Below, piece by piece: positions 35,905 to 44,692 of a stretch of 64,000 nucleotides of DNA; position 1 is the stretch's first letter, and each line of letters begins with the position of its first letter. The notes under the pieces were generated by a model, which saw only the letters and a list, made by a program, of their open reading frames with translations, did not search any database and was not told the DNA's origin. A program made the translations under genes and the position numbers. Source of the stretch: Sphingobacterium daejeonense (lineage in GTDB: Bacteria > Bacteroidota > Bacteroidia > Sphingobacteriales > Sphingobacteriaceae); assembly GCF_901472535.1 (NCBI RefSeq), contig NZ_LR590470.1:682001-746000 (forward strand), written 5' to 3'.

Positions 35905-37224
35905 ATGACCAGGCTGGTTGTTACCGATTTCTTAAAAATGTTAATATTAATGGCTCTAGCTGTTGGGATTGCCTTTTTAGGTTTCAAAGGGTATTATCTA
36001 TATGCTGGGCTAGCCTTTTTCTTTTTGATGATCTTTGCAAATCGATCTTTTTCAAAACACCAATTCTTAATCAAACAACTGATAGAATTTTCAGAAGCAG
36101 TAAAATACCGCGATTTTACTAGAAGATTTGTTGTTAAGAATCCCAATTCTCCAGAGGGGCAACTTTATTCGGCATTTAATCTAATCAATGAGGTTTATAA
36201 AAACATTAGTATAGATCAAGCCTTACAGCATCAATACCTCAATAAGGTAATCAATATGTTGGATACTGCTATTATCTTTTACCATGCTGACTCGGGCAAA
36301 GTAATTTGGTTGAATGATGCATTCAAAGATCTATTTCAGGTCCCACATTTGGGCAATATATCAGGTATGATCAAGCGCCATCCAGAGCTGTATGAGAAAA
36401 CGATGCAGCTACAGGTTGGGAAACATCAGATGGAAACGGCTCATTCCAGTAAAGGAAAAATCAAATTGTTGATGCAGAGTTCGGGTTTTGAGACTCAAGA
36501 CGGCTCATTTCGTATTATTGTTTATCAAAACATCAACGAGGCCATTGATGAAACTGAAACACGAGCATGGCATAAGTTATTGCGTGTTTTGACACATGAA
36601 ATTATGAATTCAATAGGGCCTATCAGTTCACTTGCTGAGACTTTGCATGATCGTTTAGAGCATTGGGAAGGCGAACAGGATGTTGAAGATCTTAAGTTAG
36701 GTATCTTCACTATAAAGCGTAGGAGCGAGGGTTTGTTGCAATTTGCCAAGAGCTACAGATTGATCAACAAAGTGGATCAGCCTCAATATTCTGAAATCTT
36801 GGTTGTTCAGCTTTTTGAAAATATATATCAATTATTGGAACCTACTTTGATCCAAAAAAATATTGATGTGGATATTATTATCAAGAACACGCGATTGATT
36901 TTACGTGCGGATGTAAATTTGCTGGAACAGGTCATCATCAATTTGTTATTGAATGCTATCGAGGCTGTGAAAGAGGTCGATGAGCCTTATATCAGTCTTT
37001 CCGCTGTTGAAACCAAAGATCATATTCAGTTGAAGATTCAGGACAATGGTTCAGGCATGTCGGCGGAAATACAGGAGCAGATTTTTACACCCTTTTTCAC
37101 CACCAAGAAGACAGGGACAGGTGTTGGCCTTACTTTGAGCAAACAAATCATGTTGATGCATGGCGGAAACATATCTGTAGATAGTAAAGAAGGCCAAGGC
37201 AGTACCTTTACGCTACAATTCTAA
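35905..37224 (+). CDS. NtrB-like sensor histidine kinase
   Basis: 439 residues. Two hydrophobic helices at about 10-52 with a very short loop, then a cytoplasmic linker (FTRRFVVKNPNSPEGQLY) and a PAS-like domain (ALQHQYLNKVINMLDTAIIF). H-box RVLTHEIMNSIGPI with His231; N-box LLNAIEAV; G1 DNGSGM; F-box FTPFFTTKKTG and G2 GVGLTLSKQI. With no sizeable periplasmic sensor domain, it probably senses membrane stress or an intracellular signal (inference). It is the cognate kinase of the upstream regulator. Intact. Confidence 0.92.
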   Translation: MTRLVVTDFLKMLILMALAVGIAFLGFKGYYLYAGLAFFFLMIFANRSFSKHQFLIKQLIEFSEAVKYRDFTRRFVVKNPNSPEGQLYSAFNLINEVYKNISIDQALQHQYLNKVINMLDTAIIFYHADSGKVIWLNDAFKDLFQVPHLGNISGMIKRHPELYEKTMQLQVGKHQMETAHSSKGKIKLLMQSSGFETQDGSFRIIVYQNINEAIDETETRAWHKLLRVLTHEIMNSIGPISSLAETLHDRLEHWEGEQDVEDLKLGIFTIKRRSEGLLQFAKSYRLINKVDQPQYSEILVVQLFENIYQLLEPTLIQKNIDVDIIIKNTRLILRADVNLLEQVIINLLLNAIEAVKEVDEPYISLSAVETKDHIQLKIQDNGSGMSAEIQEQIFTPFFTTKKTGTGVGLTLSKQIMLMHGGNISVDSKEGQGSTFTLQF

Positions 37225-37420
37225 TTCTATTTGTATTTTTGTGCCGCAATGCGGTATCTAATCTCTTATTTGTATCATTTTATCGTTTCCAACAGTAGGC
37301 ATGGGACACATTCCCCATTTGTATATGACCTAGCTTCAAAAAGTAATTTACAATGTTGCCTTTAAAAGTTCGAATCATGTTGATTTTCCGGTAGGTTTTA
37401 ATCCCAAATATCTCCCTCTA

Positions 37421-37720
37421 TTGAAAAAAATACTTAGTTATTGGAAGGTTGAAAAATTAGGGGATGATATAAATAATAAAGATGTGAATGCTTATTGGAT
37501 AAATCAGCCAAACATTGAAGTAGAGGAATTGTTGAAATTAGTGGATGAGGGTAAGATTTTGATTATTGATAAACCCTACAGCATTAAGAATAAAGGTTTG
37601 TGGAATAAGTTGATTGATGATAGGAGAGTGATCGTATCTATCAATATGTTTCATTTTGGTATTGTACTGAAAAGAGAAGGACAACGGAAAGAGGATTTTC
37701 TATTGAGATATTTAGGGTAG
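37421..37720 (+). CDS. Small protein of unknown function
   Basis: 99 residues from a TTG start, ending KREGQRKEDFLLRYLG. I do not recognise the family. The same frame is open upstream to 37334 and reads like coding sequence (VAFKSSNHVDFPVGFNPKYL), while an ATG at 37325 is cut off by a TAG two codons later. One indel near 37331 would give a 130-residue protein starting at 37325, which I think more likely than the TTG start. No signal peptide or helix. It lies 196 bp past the kinase gene. Confidence 0.5.
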   Translation: MKKILSYWKVEKLGDDINNKDVNAYWINQPNIEVEELLKLVDEGKILIIDKPYSIKNKGLWNKLIDDRRVIVSINMFHFGIVLKREGQRKEDFLLRYLG

Positions 37721-37725
37721 GGTAG

Positions 37726-37928
37726 GTTAGACAATAGACATAAGACAAAAGACATTAGACTTGGTAAGGTTTACAATTTTAAATTAATCACATTCATTCT
37801 TATGAAGAGATAAAATCAAAAACAGATATGGTAACTATTATATTAGTTCTATAATCTGCTATTACCTACGAATGGCCAAAGTCTACTGTCTTATGTCTAG
37901 TGTCTTATGTCTAGTGTCTACTGAGTAC
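37726..37928. repeat. Inverted heptad arrays between convergent genes
   Basis: AGACAAT/AGACATA/AGACAAA/AGACATT units at 37728-37760 and, in opposite orientation, TGTCTTA/TGTCTAG units at about 37885-37928. The arms could pair in RNA from either strand across the convergent gap between the small gene at 37421 and the Omp85-type gene. Probably a two-way terminator-like structure. Nothing else seen in the gap. Confidence 0.65.
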
Positions 37929-37936
37929 TGTCTAAT

Positions 37937-39107
37937 TTAAAACGCCTCACTAATACTTAAATAAAAGCCTGATTGTCTTTTTTCTCCGGGTCTTTGTTCA
38001 CCGAAGGCATAATCAAAGCGGATACTACTATTATGTTCTAGGCTAAAGAAATAGCGGAGTCCTGCACCATAGGATGGGATTAAACGCATATCATGTTGTT
38101 TTGAGAATGTGCTACCTGTTCCTAGGAAACCGTTGATTCCGATTCTTGGATGGAAACGATATCTCAACTCTGCTTGGGCAGTCATGTAATTTTTGTCTTT
38201 ATATCTGCCCAAATAGTATCCTCGCATGGTCATGTCCCCACCTAGTTCACGCATAACGTAGAAAGGTACGTTTTTACCATATGTTCCTCGAAAAAGGCCT
38301 TGGGCACCAACTGTCAATTGCTTGGTAATCGGGTAGAAACCTCGGACATCAAATTCTATTTGGTTTCCAACAAAATTGTCCTTGCCGAAGAAGTTAGGGG
38401 CGTAGCTGTATTTAGCTCTGCCGTAAAATCCATTGGTAGTATAAGTAGTATTGTTCCGGGTATCGTATAAAGCGGATACTCCTAAAGCCATATATTGACC
38501 CCCATCTTTGCCTAAGACTTCTGGGGATTCGAATATTCCGCCGGATTCGATGTCATTAAATTGGAAGTTCTCGTAATTAAGGTTAATCCCCGCATAGAAA
38601 TTAGGAGCGAACCTTTTTTCACCATCTAATTTTATGCGATAAAGTTTTTGGTCGAGGTAATCTTCATCTTCTTTCCAAGTATCGTTTCCTAGTCCATAGA
38701 AGTTAAATGGCCAGTCTCTGAATCGGAGTTCAGATATGATGTGATAGTCGTTGTTTTTTGTCCAGATATCAGAAGTGAGTTTGATGTTCTTCTGTTTTTT
38801 AGTTGTTAGAGTTCCAATCAGTGTTACATTGGATGTTCTACTGTCCAGGTTTTCTTTATCTATATAGAAGTTATATGTACTTGCAATTCCGTATTCGAAT
38901 CCAGTTTCTTGTGCATAACCTACGGCTGGTAGTACTACAAAACTTCCGGATCTGGAAGAGTCTTTTTCCGAGGAGACGAATTTTTTGATCAATTTTTTGA
39001 TAAATCCTGTGTTTTCTTGCGCTGAAAGTTGGGATGAATTCAGGGATAACACCAATAATAAGATTAAAGATATTGAATATTTTTTTCACAGCTGTTGCGT
39101 TAATCAT
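37937..39107 (-). CDS. Omp85/BamA-TamA-type outer-membrane beta-barrel (one frameshift)
   Basis: About 389 residues. The long clean frame (37937-39055) shows alternating beta-strands, MRELGGDMTMRGYYLGRY (the conserved (V/M)RG(Y/F) motif of the Omp85 barrel) and a terminal YLSISEAF ending in Phe as required for outer-membrane insertion. The 5' end needs one A removed from the A7 run at about 39081-39087; the start at 39107 then gives MINATAVKKYSISLILLLVL, a proper signal peptide ending LSAQ. There are no POTRA domains, so this is the short 'bacterial surface antigen' form, not BamA itself. Client unknown. Confidence 0.85.
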
Positions 39108-39206
39108 GTGCAAATATAGGGTATCTGATGGATTGGAAAATGAAAAATTATTTACTTGCATATCAATGATATGGTTTTCAGGAGTAAAAAAAATGACCAA
39201 ATATTT

Positions 39207-39372
39207 TTGATATGTTCATGGAGTAGCTATCTTTGCATCATCAAAACGGGAAAATAAGTACTGTAGCGAGCTAGTTCTTTAAGTAGAAAAAAAATTAAAA
39301 ATAAAACTTGCGAATATCGAATAAATATTAGATTTTTGCACTCGCTATCCAAAGATAGCCGTTCTTTAAAAC
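39207..39372 (+). promoter_or_regulatory. Tandem promoters and boxA-like leader of the tRNA-tuf operon
   Basis: Promoter 1: TTG (39207-39209), 18 bp, TATCTTTG (39228-39235). Promoter 2: TTG (39308-39310), 18 bp, TAGATTTTTG (39329-39338). Both fit the Bacteroidota -33/-7 pattern. After each comes a boxA-like GTTCTTTAA (39274-39282 and 39361-39369) of the kind found in stable-RNA leaders. The four tRNA genes start 25 bp later. Confidence 0.55.
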
Positions 39373-39396
39373 AGCAAGTTTTATTAAATTAAATAC

Positions 39397-39469
<73 letters not shown>

Positions 39470-39493
39470 CAAAACAACGCAAGTTGTAGGTCT

Positions 39494-39577
39494 GGAGGGG
39501 TTCCAGAGCGGTCAAATGGGACGGACTGTAAATCCGTTGCTTCGGCTTCGAAGGTTCGAATCCTTCTCCCTCCACCA
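39494..39577 (+). tRNA. tRNA-Tyr (GTA)
   Basis: Acceptor GGAGGGG/TCCCTCC, anticodon GTA in GACTGTAAATCC, a long class II variable arm (GCTTCGGC region), T arm GAAGG-TTCGAAT-CCTTC, discriminator A. CCA follows directly in the DNA (39575-39577). Confidence 0.95.
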
Positions 39578-39633
39578 AAAAAGTTTGCACTCCACCTTGT
39601 TTAAAGAGGTGATCTAGGGATGCAAACTCGCAA

Positions 39634-39706
39634 GCGGAAGTAGCTCAGTTGGTAGAGCGATAGCCTTCCAAGCTATAGGTCGCGAGTTCGAACCTCGTCT
39701 TCCGCT
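39634..39706 (+). tRNA. tRNA-Gly (TCC)
   Basis: 73 nt: acceptor GCGGAAG/CTTCCGC, anticodon TCC in GCCTTCCAAGC, T arm GCGAG-TTCGAAC-CTCGT, discriminator T. Confidence 0.95.
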
Positions 39707-39798
39707 CAATTTATAAAACAAATCTAAGTCTCTGTCTTCTTAACAATTTAATTTATTGAAAGGGTAGAGGCTTATGTCTGTAAATAAGCTTTTTGTAA

Positions 39799-39871
39799 GC
39801 CGAAGTAGCTCAGGGGTAGAGGCACTTCCTTGGTAAGGAAGAGGTCGTGGGTTCAAATCCCATCTTTGGCT
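39799..39871 (+). tRNA. tRNA-Thr (GGT)
   Basis: 73 nt: acceptor GCCGAAG/CTTTGGC, anticodon GGT in CCTTGGTAAGG, T arm GTGGG-TTCAAAT-CCCAT, discriminator T. Lies 72 bp before tuf. Confidence 0.94.
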
Positions 39872-39943
39872 CGAATACATAAGTTTTGTAACTTTGTAAG
39901 ATTAATTAAAAGAAATATTTTATAATTACTAATTCGCATAAAC

Positions 39944-41134
39944 ATGGCAAAAGAGAAATTTGACCGTAGTAAACCGCACTTAAACATTGGTACTATCGGT
40001 CACGTTGACCCACGGTAAAACAACTACAACAGCTGCTATCACTAAAGTTTTAGCTGATAAAGGTTTTTCAGAGGCTCGTTCATTTGATTCAATTGACTCT
40101 GCTCCTGAAGAGAAAGAACGTGGTATCACGATTAACACTGCACACGTTAGAATACCAAACAGCTAACCGTCACTATGCACACGTTGACTGTCCAGGTCAC
40201 GCCGATTACGTTAAGAACATGGTAACTGGTGCTGCGCAAATGGACGGTGCTATCATCGTTGTTGCTGCAACAGACGGTTCCTATGCCTCAAACTCGCGAG
40301 CACATCCTATTAGCTCGTCAGGTAGGTGTTCCTGCGTTAGTAGTATTCTTGAATAAAGTTGACTTAGTTGATGACGCTGAATTATTAGACTTAGTTGAGA
40401 TGGAAGTTCGTGAATTATTATCATTCTACGAATTCCCTGGCGACGATGTTCCAGTAATCAAAGGTTCTGCTTTAGGTGCATTAAACGGAGAGACTCAATG
40501 GGTTGATTCAATCATGGAATTAATGGACGCTGTAGATAACTACATTCCAATTCCTCCACGTTTGACAGATCTTCCTTTCTTGATGCCTATCGAGGACGTG
40601 TTCTCAATCACAGGTCGTGGTACAGTAGCTACAGGTCGTATCGAAAGAGGTGTAATCAACTCTGGAGATCCAGTTGAGATCTTAGGTATGGGTGGCTGAG
40701 AACTTGAAATCTACAGTAACAGGTGTTGAGATGTTCCGTAAGATCTTAGATTACGGTGAGGCTGGTGATAACGTAGGTTTATTGTTACGTGGTATTGAGA
40801 AAACTGATATCCGTCGTGGTATGGTTATCTGTAAACCAGGTTCAGTAACTCCACACACAGACTTCAAAGCTGAGGTATACGTATTGTCGAAAGCAGAAGG
40901 TGGTCGTCACACTCCTTTCTTCAACAAATACCGTCCTCAATTCTATTTCCGTACAACAGACGTAACTGGAGAGATTACTCTAGAAGAAGGTACTGAGATG
41001 GTTATGCCAGGTGATAACGTAACAATCACTGTTAATTGATCAACGCTATCGCAATGGAAAAAGGTCTACGTTTCGCTATCCGTGAGGGTGGTCGTACAGT
41101 AGGTGCTGGTCAGGTAACTGAAATTGTAAAATAA
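39944..41134 (+). CDS. tuf: Elongation factor Tu (five indels in the sequence)
   Basis: EF-Tu delivers aminoacyl-tRNA to the ribosome as a GTPase. Visible motifs: [20 protein letters not shown], then GHVDHGKTT once corrected, [20 protein letters not shown] and the C-terminal [12 protein letters not shown]. The frame is broken five times: an extra C near 40010, an extra A near 40149, an extra T near 40278, an extra G near 40693 and a missing T near 41036. Correcting all five gives exactly 395 codons plus stop (1188 nt), the normal length. No residue of the conserved core is lost. An essential, normally intact gene, so these are sequence errors rather than a pseudogene. Preceded by four tRNA genes, as in many Bacteroidota. 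Confidence 0.95.
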
Positions 41135-41154
41135 TCTGAAAAGATTATCACAAT

Positions 41155-41197
41155 AAAAAATAAGCTAATTGGCTTCAGGCTGATTAGCTTATTTTTT
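41155..41197 (+). terminator. Rho-independent terminator after tuf
   Basis: AAAAAATAAGCTAAT (41155-41169) pairs with ATTAGCTTATTTTTT (41183-41197) around a 13-base loop, with a T run on the plus strand and an A run for the other. Confidence 0.88.
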
Positions 41198-41277
41198 CAC
41201 TGAGAAATAACACGCGGTTTTCCGCAAATAATTTGAAATAATATTTGTTGTAATGCGGTCTAAAGCCTATATTTGCA

Positions 41278-41285
41278 ACACAAAA
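41278..41285 (+). promoter_or_regulatory. -7 box TATATTTG of the tRNA-Trp-secE-nusG unit
   Basis: TATATTTG fits TAnnTTTG and ends 8 bp before the tRNA-Trp 5' end, the expected start point. Possible -33 TTG at 41248-41250 is 27 bp away, longer than usual. Confidence 0.5.
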
Positions 41286-41293
41286 AAATATAC

Positions 41294-41364
41294 ACGGGCA
41301 TAGTTCAATGGTAGAATAGAGGTCTCCAAAACCTTTGATCTGGGTTCGAATCCTGGTGCCCGTG
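41294..41364 (+). tRNA. tRNA-Trp (CCA)
   Basis: 71 nt: acceptor ACGGGCA/TGCCCGT, T8-A9, anticodon CCA in loop CTCCAAA, T arm CTGGG-TTCGAAT-CCTGG, discriminator G as expected for tRNA-Trp. Lies 24 bp before secE, the conserved arrangement in Bacteroidota. Confidence 0.95.
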
Positions 41365-41388
41365 CTAATAAAAATAGAAACTTAAAAA

Positions 41389-41583
41389 ATGGCAAAAGTA
41401 CTTGACTTTATTAAGGACTCTTACACAGAGGTTACCGAAAAAGTGACTTGGCCTACTTGGGCTCAACTTCAAAGTCACGCTATTATTGTGCTTGTTGCAT
41501 CTATTATTATTGCTTTGATTATATTCGTAATGGATAAAGCCTCAAGTAATGTAATGGAACTGCTGTACAATACAGCATCTTAA
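41389..41583 (+). CDS. secE: Preprotein translocase subunit SecE
   Basis: 64 residues, the short single-helix SecE form. VTEKVTWPTWAQLQSHAIIV is the conserved amphipathic segment and the helix follows at about 30-50 (IIVLVASIIIALIIFVM). SecE stabilises SecY in the inner-membrane Sec channel. Located between tRNA-Trp and nusG as usual. Confidence 0.96.
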   Translation: MAKVLDFIKDSYTEVTEKVTWPTWAQLQSHAIIVLVASIIIALIIFVMDKASSNVMELLYNTAS

Positions 41584-41603
41584 TTTTCTAATCCAAAAGT
41601 ATT

Positions 41604-42149
41604 ATGGCAGATCAAAGTTTAAAGTGGTACGTCGTGCGTGCTGTGAGCGGGAAAGAAAAAAAGGTTAAACAATACCTTGAAGCTGAAATCAACCGCCTAG
41701 GCATTCAACATTTGGTAACCCAAGTATTGATTCCAATGGAGAAATACTACCAAATGCGCGATGGCAAGAAAGTTGCCAAAGAACGTAACTACTATCCAGG
41801 ATATGTTTTGATCGAAGCGGCATTAGACGGTGAGATCGAACACGCAATCAAAAACGTAAACAGTGTAATCGGATTCTTAGGAGACAAAGCGGGTAACGCT
41901 ATTCCTCTTCGTCCAGCTGAAGTTAACCGTATCTTAGGAAAAGTTGACGAAATGGCAGAACAAGGCGAATCAATCAGCGTGCCTTACTACGTTGGCGAAA
42001 CTGTAAAAGTTAATGATGGTCCTTTCAATGGTTTTACAGGTGAAATCGAAGAAGTTCACGAAGACAAGAAGAAATTAACCGTAATGGTAAAAGTATTCGG
42101 TCGTAAAACTCCTCTTGAATTGAACTATATGCAAGTCGAAAAAGAATAA
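41604..42149 (+). CDS. nusG: Transcription termination/antitermination factor NusG
   Basis: 181 residues. NGN domain at the start (LKWYVVRAVSGKEKKVKQYL, YPGYVLIEA, VIGFLGD) and a C-terminal KOW domain (GETVKVNDGPFNGFTGEIEEV). NusG binds RNA polymerase, tunes elongation and links to ribosomes or Rho. Intact. It is followed by a strong terminator, so it is separated from rplK here. Confidence 0.97.
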   Translation: MADQSLKWYVVRAVSGKEKKVKQYLEAEINRLGIQHLVTQVLIPMEKYYQMRDGKKVAKERNYYPGYVLIEAALDGEIEHAIKNVNSVIGFLGDKAGNAIPLRPAEVNRILGKVDEMAEQGESISVPYYVGETVKVNDGPFNGFTGEIEEVHEDKKKLTVMVKVFGRKTPLELNYMQVEKE

Positions 42150-42180
42150 CGATTGTTAGTCTTTAGACATTAGAAATTTT

Positions 42181-42208
42181 AAGCCCCTTCCTTTGGTTGG
42201 GGCTTTTT
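42181..42208 (+). terminator. Rho-independent terminator after nusG
   Basis: AAGCCCC (42181-42187) pairs with GGGGCTT (42199-42205) and runs into TTTTT. It splits nusG from the genes downstream. Confidence 0.88.
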
Positions 42209-42215
42209 GTATTTT

Positions 42216-42246
42216 AGATGTGAGATGTGAGATGTGAGATGTGAGA
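42216..42246. repeat. Heptad array AGATGTG x4
   Basis: Four perfect AGATGTG units (42216-42243) directly behind the nusG terminator. Confidence 0.8.
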
Positions 42247-42357
42247 AATTGGAAATTTTAAGGGAATAGTTGCGAAACAAAGACGGGTTGGTTCTAAAGA
42301 ATGGGTTCCTAGAATTCTTTCCTTTTTATTATATTTAAGGTTTGATGACCTAAATTA

Positions 42358-43581
42358 ATGATGTTGAACCCAGAAACCTTATCTGCTAATCTTTCTGCTT
42401 CTACAAAGATTCGTGTTCGCGCAATAGATATTATGCGTGGGCTGACCTTGTTTCTGATGCTTTTTGTCAATGATTTGTATACTTCAAATGTCCCAAAATG
42501 GTTGTTGCATACTGAAGCTGATTTTGACGGCATGGGACTTTCTGATTGGGTTTTTCCAGGATTTCTATTTATGGTAGGTATGGCAATACCGTACGCCGTG
42601 TCTGCAAGAAAGAAAAAAGGGGATTCAGATACACATGTTTTTATTCATGTTTTGGGCAGAACCATTAGTTTGCTCATTATTGGATTGTTGATAGTTAATT
42701 CCAGCAGTCTCAATCCTCAATTAACAGGTATGTCACGTTTATGGTGGATTGGTTTGGTCTATGTCTGTATTTTCTTGGTTTGGAACAATTATCCTCAGGA
42801 TAAATACAAAAACATTTTTTTGATATTAAAGGTAATAGGAATAATAGGGTTGATTTATTTGTCAGCAATCTTCAGGGCAGGTTCCGTTGATACAGCTGTC
42901 TGGTTTGAAAGAAGTTGGTGGGGAATTTTAGGTTTGATAGGTTGGGGTTATTTTGCAGGAAGTAGCGTTTATCTCTTAATAAAGGATAGGATATGGGGGG
43001 CTATATTGGCTGTCCTTATTTTCTTGTTCCTCAATATTGCAAGCATGAATGGTTGGGTGCCCAGTTTATTTCCTGGACAAGATTGGTTTAATGTACTATT
43101 GCAAGGGAATGTTCCAATGATTGTAATGTCGGGTATAACTGCCACTTTAATTGTTAGAAAGTTTTCTGCAGATTGGAAGAAATTGGCTATATATCTAACC
43201 CTTTTTGGTTTGATTAGTTTGGTTTTGGGATTGATTTTACATCAATGGTTTATCGTTTCGAAGATTTTGGCCACTCCATCTTGGGGGATGTTATGCAATG
43301 GTATTAGTATACTTTTATTTGTATTGATTTATTATTTGATTGATGTAAGAGGAAAATCTAAGTACAGCAAGCTTTTTGAACTGGCTGGACAGAATTCTTT
43401 AACTACTTATCTTGCTCCAGACCTGATTTATTTTATAATCTGGGGTTCAGGTTTATCTATATTATTTTATAAACAGGACTATTCCATGTGGCTAGCCGTA
43501 ATTGGCTCCTTAACTTGGGCATATGCTATGCTGTGGTTTGGTCTGTTACTCAATCGTATTGGGATTAAACTTAAACTGTAA
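42358..43581 (+). CDS. NagX/HGSNAT-like membrane acyltransferase
   Basis: 407 residues with about 10-11 helices. The N terminus has the family's RVRAIDIMRGLTLFLMLFVN, then DWVFPGFLFMVGMAIPYAV and a terminal domain with QNSLTTYLAPDLIYFIIWG. This is the DUF5009/COG4299 group related to heparan-alpha-glucosaminide N-acetyltransferase, often called NagX and found near N-acetylglucosamine genes. The adjacent chitinase gene, 11 bp downstream, supports a role in chitin or GlcNAc use. The true reaction in bacteria is not settled. Start chosen at the first ATG of MMLNPETL; the second Met is also possible. Confidence 0.82.
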   Translation: MMLNPETLSANLSASTKIRVRAIDIMRGLTLFLMLFVNDLYTSNVPKWLLHTEADFDGMGLSDWVFPGFLFMVGMAIPYAVSARKKKGDSDTHVFIHVLGRTISLLIIGLLIVNSSSLNPQLTGMSRLWWIGLVYVCIFLVWNNYPQDKYKNIFLILKVIGIIGLIYLSAIFRAGSVDTAVWFERSWWGILGLIGWGYFAGSSVYLLIKDRIWGAILAVLIFLFLNIASMNGWVPSLFPGQDWFNVLLQGNVPMIVMSGITATLIVRKFSADWKKLAIYLTLFGLISLVLGLILHQWFIVSKILATPSWGMLCNGISILLFVLIYYLIDVRGKSKYSKLFELAGQNSLTTYLAPDLIYFIIWGSGLSILFYKQDYSMWLAVIGSLTWAYAMLWFGLLLNRIGIKLKL

Positions 43582-43592
43582 TTCTATATATC

Positions 43593-44606
43593 ATGAAGAG
43601 AAAACACATGGTGACCATTTTAGGGTCATTCCTTTTTATTCTGTTAGCTTTACCTTTAGCTATTTTGGCTCAGGGCAAAAAACCACATATTGTTTCTTAT
43701 GTGACATCTTGGACAAAGCCTGTTCCTGATCCAAATTTAATAAGCCATATTAATTATGCCTTTGGTCATGTCAATGATACGTTCAATGGCGTAAAAATAG
43801 ACAATCCTGACCGTCTCAGGGAGATTGTTAAATTGAGAAAGAATCATCCTGACCTTAAGATTCTTCTATCGATTGGGGGCTGGACCTCGGGTAGATTCAG
43901 TGAGATGGCGGCAGACGAAACCAATAGATTGGGTTTTGCCAAAGATTGCCAAAAAATCGTTAAAGAATTTGATTTGGATGGGATTGATATCGACTGGGAG
44001 TATCCGACCAGTAACGAAGCTGGAATTTCGGCTTCTCCTGAAGATACGGATAATTTTACCTTATTGATGAGGGATATTCGAAAAGAGATTGGTCCGAAAA
44101 AACTTTTGACTTTAGCGACTATAGCAGATGGCAAATACATCGATTTTAGAGCTATTGACAAAGATATTGATTTTGTGAATGTAATGATGTATGATGTCTC
44201 TAAGCCTCCATTGCAACACAACAGTTTATATCGTTCGGATTTGGCGGGAAGGATTACCCTTGTTGAAGCACTACAAGCACATTTGGATGCAGGTGTTCCA
44301 AAGAACAAATTGGTTATGGGAATACCATTCTATGGGAGAGGCGACAAAAAGAAAGTGAATGATTTTGTTAATTTCCGGGAGATGCCAATGAGTCAATTTG
44401 AGGAGAGATGGGACGATAAATCTAAAGTTCCTTATTTAGTCGATGATTCAGGGGTATTGGTTCTGACCTTTGAAAATGAGAAATCCATTAAAGAAAAGGC
44501 CGCATATATTAAATCCCAAGGAATTTTGGGTGCTATGTATTGGGAGTTTTACGGAGACAATGACGATTTACTGCTGAGCAAAACTCTTTACGACGGCCTA
44601 AAATAA
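43593..44606 (+). CDS. Family 18 glycoside hydrolase (chitinase)
   Basis: 337 residues with a signal peptide (MKRKHMVTILGSFLFILLAL, ending ILAQ). GH18 fold: KILLSIGGWTSG is the SxGG motif, FDLDGIDIDWEYP the DxxDxDxE catalytic motif with the acid at Glu136, and MYDVS, LVMGIPFYGRG and GAMYWEFYGD follow at the usual places. It cleaves beta-1,4-GlcNAc polymers with a substrate-assisted mechanism (family). No carbohydrate-binding or T9SS tail domain is seen. Cotranscribed with the NagX-like gene. Confidence 0.93.
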   Translation: MKRKHMVTILGSFLFILLALPLAILAQGKKPHIVSYVTSWTKPVPDPNLISHINYAFGHVNDTFNGVKIDNPDRLREIVKLRKNHPDLKILLSIGGWTSGRFSEMAADETNRLGFAKDCQKIVKEFDLDGIDIDWEYPTSNEAGISASPEDTDNFTLLMRDIRKEIGPKKLLTLATIADGKYIDFRAIDKDIDFVNVMMYDVSKPPLQHNSLYRSDLAGRITLVEALQAHLDAGVPKNKLVMGIPFYGRGDKKKVNDFVNFREMPMSQFEERWDDKSKVPYLVDDSGVLVLTFENEKSIKEKAAYIKSQGILGAMYWEFYGDNDDLLLSKTLYDGLK

Positions 44607-44610
44607 TAGA

Positions 44611-44657
44611 AAAAACAAAACCACTCTGAATTTGTTCGAATTAAACAGGTTTTGTTT
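44611..44657 (+). terminator. Terminator after chitinase gene
   Basis: AAACAAAACC (44613-44622) pairs with GGTTTTGTTT (44648-44657) directly after the chitinase stop codon, with A and T runs at the outside. Confidence 0.7.
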
Positions 44658-44692
44658 CTATTTCTTATAACCATTTAAAAAAATTAGAGCTT

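Noticed and set aside
39944..41134. tuf as a pseudogene
   Set aside because: All five breaks are single-base and correction gives a full-length conserved EF-Tu of exactly 395 residues, so errors are the better explanation.
44630..44650. TGTTCGAATTAAACA at about 44633 as a seventh activator dyad
   Set aside because: It lies inside the chitinase terminator stem-loop, is single, and no TGGCA element occurs about 52 bp away.
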